From contig CAWVWT010000035.1 of NCBI GenBank assembly GCA_963934015.1, forward strand, positions 1 through 14,754: 14,754 bases of DNA, written 5' to 3'. Each line of letters opens with the position of its first letter. The first letter of the stretch is position 1. Positions 13,506-14,754 of the stretch are shown here, one piece after another. The notes beneath the pieces were generated by a model. It was not told the DNA's origin and searched no databases. It saw nothing but the letters and a program-made list of their open reading frames with translations. The DNA is from MGIIb-P sp963934015 (GTDB taxonomy: Archaea; Thermoplasmatota; Poseidoniia; Poseidoniales; Thalassarchaeaceae). The position numbers and the translations under genes are program-made.

Positions 13506-14754
13506 ATGTTCCAGCGGCCACGCGGTACCCGCGACTTCGGTCCAGCCGAGATGGCACGACGCACAGCGCTCGAAAGATTGTGCGATGAACAGGCTGCACG
13601 CCATGGATTTCAGCGCGTTGCTACACCTACATTTGAGAGCCTAGATTTGTTTACGGCCAAGTCGGGAGATGCGGTTGTCGGCGAACTTTATGCGTTTGAG
13701 GACAAGGGTGGTCGTCCACTCACACTGCGACCTGAATTGACCGCACCAGTCATGCGCATGGTCGCCAATGAGATGCGTTCCGTGCCCAAACCAATGCGTT
13801 TGGCCTATTACGGCTCATGCTTCCGATATGAGGAGTTCAAAACTGCACGATATCGTGAATTCTGGCAATATGGTTGCGAAATTATTGGTGCATCTGGACC
13901 GCTTGTGGAGGCCGAGGTCGTTGCATTTGCCATCTCACTGATGCGCGCCGCGGAAGTCACAGATTGGACGATGAAAATCGGTCATGTTGGTATTCTCAAT
14001 GATCTACTCGCTGGCCTTTCCATTCCTGAAGGCAGTCGCCGCGATGTCATGCGTCTATTGGACAAGGGGGACTTTGCAGGTTTGGAAGGCAAGGGCGTGA
14101 CCGCAGATGCTGCAGCCAAGTTGGAAGCTTTTGCATCCTTATCCGGCGGCACCGATGTCATGCCCGCAGCTCGAACCATGCTTGAGGAGATGGGCATTGC
14201 AACCGACAGTTTGGATTCACTTGGTGAAATGATGTGCAGTTTGGCAGGGCTTGTTCCAGACATGCCTGAAACTACCATTGATCTCACCGTGGCTCGTGGA
14301 TTGGATTACTATACGGGCATGGTATTCGAGTTTGAAGTCGCTGAACTTGGTGGAGAATGCCAAGTTCTTGGAGGCGGTTCGTACCGCTTGATGCACCTCT
14401 TTGAATTGGATGAACTAGATCCATGCTGTGGATTTGGTCTCGGCTTTGATCGTGTGCTGATTGCACTTGAGAAACAGGCCGAACGCTTGGGTCGTACTGA
14501 GGTGGTTCCTGGTGAATCATCTGGACCCGGTAGTTTGGCTGTGATTCCGTTCAAGATTGATTCCAACAATGTTCTCGGGCTTGTCGCCGGATTGCGCGCT
14601 TCGGGGGAACGAGTTCTCTTGGAATTACGTGAACGCAACCTGGGGCGTTCCATGGGTTGGGCCGACAGTGCTGGTGCGGCTTTCGCCCTGATTGTGGGGC
14701 CACGTGATTTGGAAGCGGGTGAAGCCACAGTCAAGCGTCTATCCGATGGAGAGC
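13506..14754 (+). CDS. hisS: Histidyl-tRNA synthetase, 3' end cut by window
   Basis: The frame from ATG 13506 stays open to the right edge (416 codons), so the C-terminus lies outside. The class II catalytic core is clear: PRGTRDFGPAE at the N-terminus, motif 1 region, motif 2 GSCFRYEEFK with the ATP-binding Arg107 and the following REFWQYGCEIIG, the histidine-binding signature ARGLDYYTGMVFE with Arg264 (the HisRS-specific arginine) at 263-275, and motif 3 GFGLGFDRVLIAL at 309-321 with Arg316. The start of the anticodon-binding domain follows (SLAVIPF to LIVGPRDL, about 343-402). It charges tRNA-His with histidine in the cytoplasm. The start fits the conserved N-terminus; no purine-rich ribosome site precedes it, instead a small GC hairpin does. 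At most about 10-25 residues should be missing at the end, judging from family length. Confidence 0.96.
   Translation, partial: MFQRPRGTRDFGPAEMARRTALERLCDEQAARHGFQRVATPTFESLDLFTAKSGDAVVGELYAFEDKGGRPLTLRPELTAPVMRMVANEMRSVPKPMRLAYYGSCFRYEEFKTARYREFWQYGCEIIGASGPLVEAEVVAFAISLMRAAEVTDWTMKIGHVGILNDLLAGLSIPEGSRRDVMRLLDKGDFAGLEGKGVTADAAAKLEAFASLSGGTDVMPAARTMLEEMGIATDSLDSLGEMMCSLAGLVPDMPETTIDLTVARGLDYYTGMVFEFEVAELGGECQVLGGGSYRLMHLFELDELDPCCGFGLGFDRVLIALEKQAERLGRTEVVPGESSGPGSLAVIPFKIDSNNVLGLVAGLRASGERVLLELRERNLGRSMGWADSAGAAFALIVGPRDLEAGEATVKRLSDGE

Noticed and set aside
14309..14734. 141-residue minus-strand open frame opposite hisS
   Set aside because: hisS motifs on the plus strand across this stretch are unambiguous, and the antisense product is Ser/Pro/Arg-rich with no motif.

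Overview
The window looks like a dense piece of a marine euryarchaeal genome, most likely Marine Group II (Candidatus Poseidoniales) or a close relative. The grounds are protein content: an archaeal-style cis-prenyltransferase (MDGNRRYA motif), a DUF354-type glycosyltransferase, an archaeal-looking HisRS, a membrane-anchored M14 carboxypeptidase loaded with DNDGDG calcium loops, a sodium:neurotransmitter-type symporter, many GTG starts and almost no intergenic DNA. This assignment is inference from families, not from a marker search. No rRNA, tRNA, CRISPR array, insertion sequence or attachment site was seen, and no stretch above 300 bases lacks a gene.

Left part (2-5176), strands alternating: a 5'-truncated DUF354 glycosyltransferase (+); uppS followed by a NUDIX hydrolase (- operon); a polytopic membrane protein of unknown function (+); a small HAD phosphatase-like protein (-) resembling the N-terminal domain of bacterial HAD-UbiA prenyltransferase fusions; a degenerate phosphotransferase-fold protein with two C-terminal membrane helices (+); and mscS-like plus gpmA (- operon, 5186-6328 and 4574-5176). 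All three convergent junctions overlap at their 3' ends (24, 41 and 14 bp). The divergent junctions are 59-84 bp, and two of them hold perfect short inverted repeats.

Right part (6413-14754), all on +: a secreted and membrane-anchored zinc carboxypeptidase, a Na+-coupled amino-acid-type symporter 10 bp behind it, the bifunctional NAD(P)H-hydrate repair enzyme nnr 7 bp behind that, a single-pass membrane protein with an acidic tail, two tandem GtrA-family membrane proteins, and a 3'-truncated hisS. The two spacers that follow the GtrA genes share an unusual GATTGAAG plus alternating-CG element.

Two themes can be read, both as inference. One is extracellular peptide scavenging: the carboxypeptidase releases amino acids and the symporter imports them. 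The other is polyprenyl-linked sugar metabolism for the cell surface: UppS makes the carrier, and the DUF354 glycosyltransferase, the HAD protein and the GtrA proteins are candidates for later steps. The remaining genes (NUDIX, gpmA, nnr, hisS) are housekeeping.
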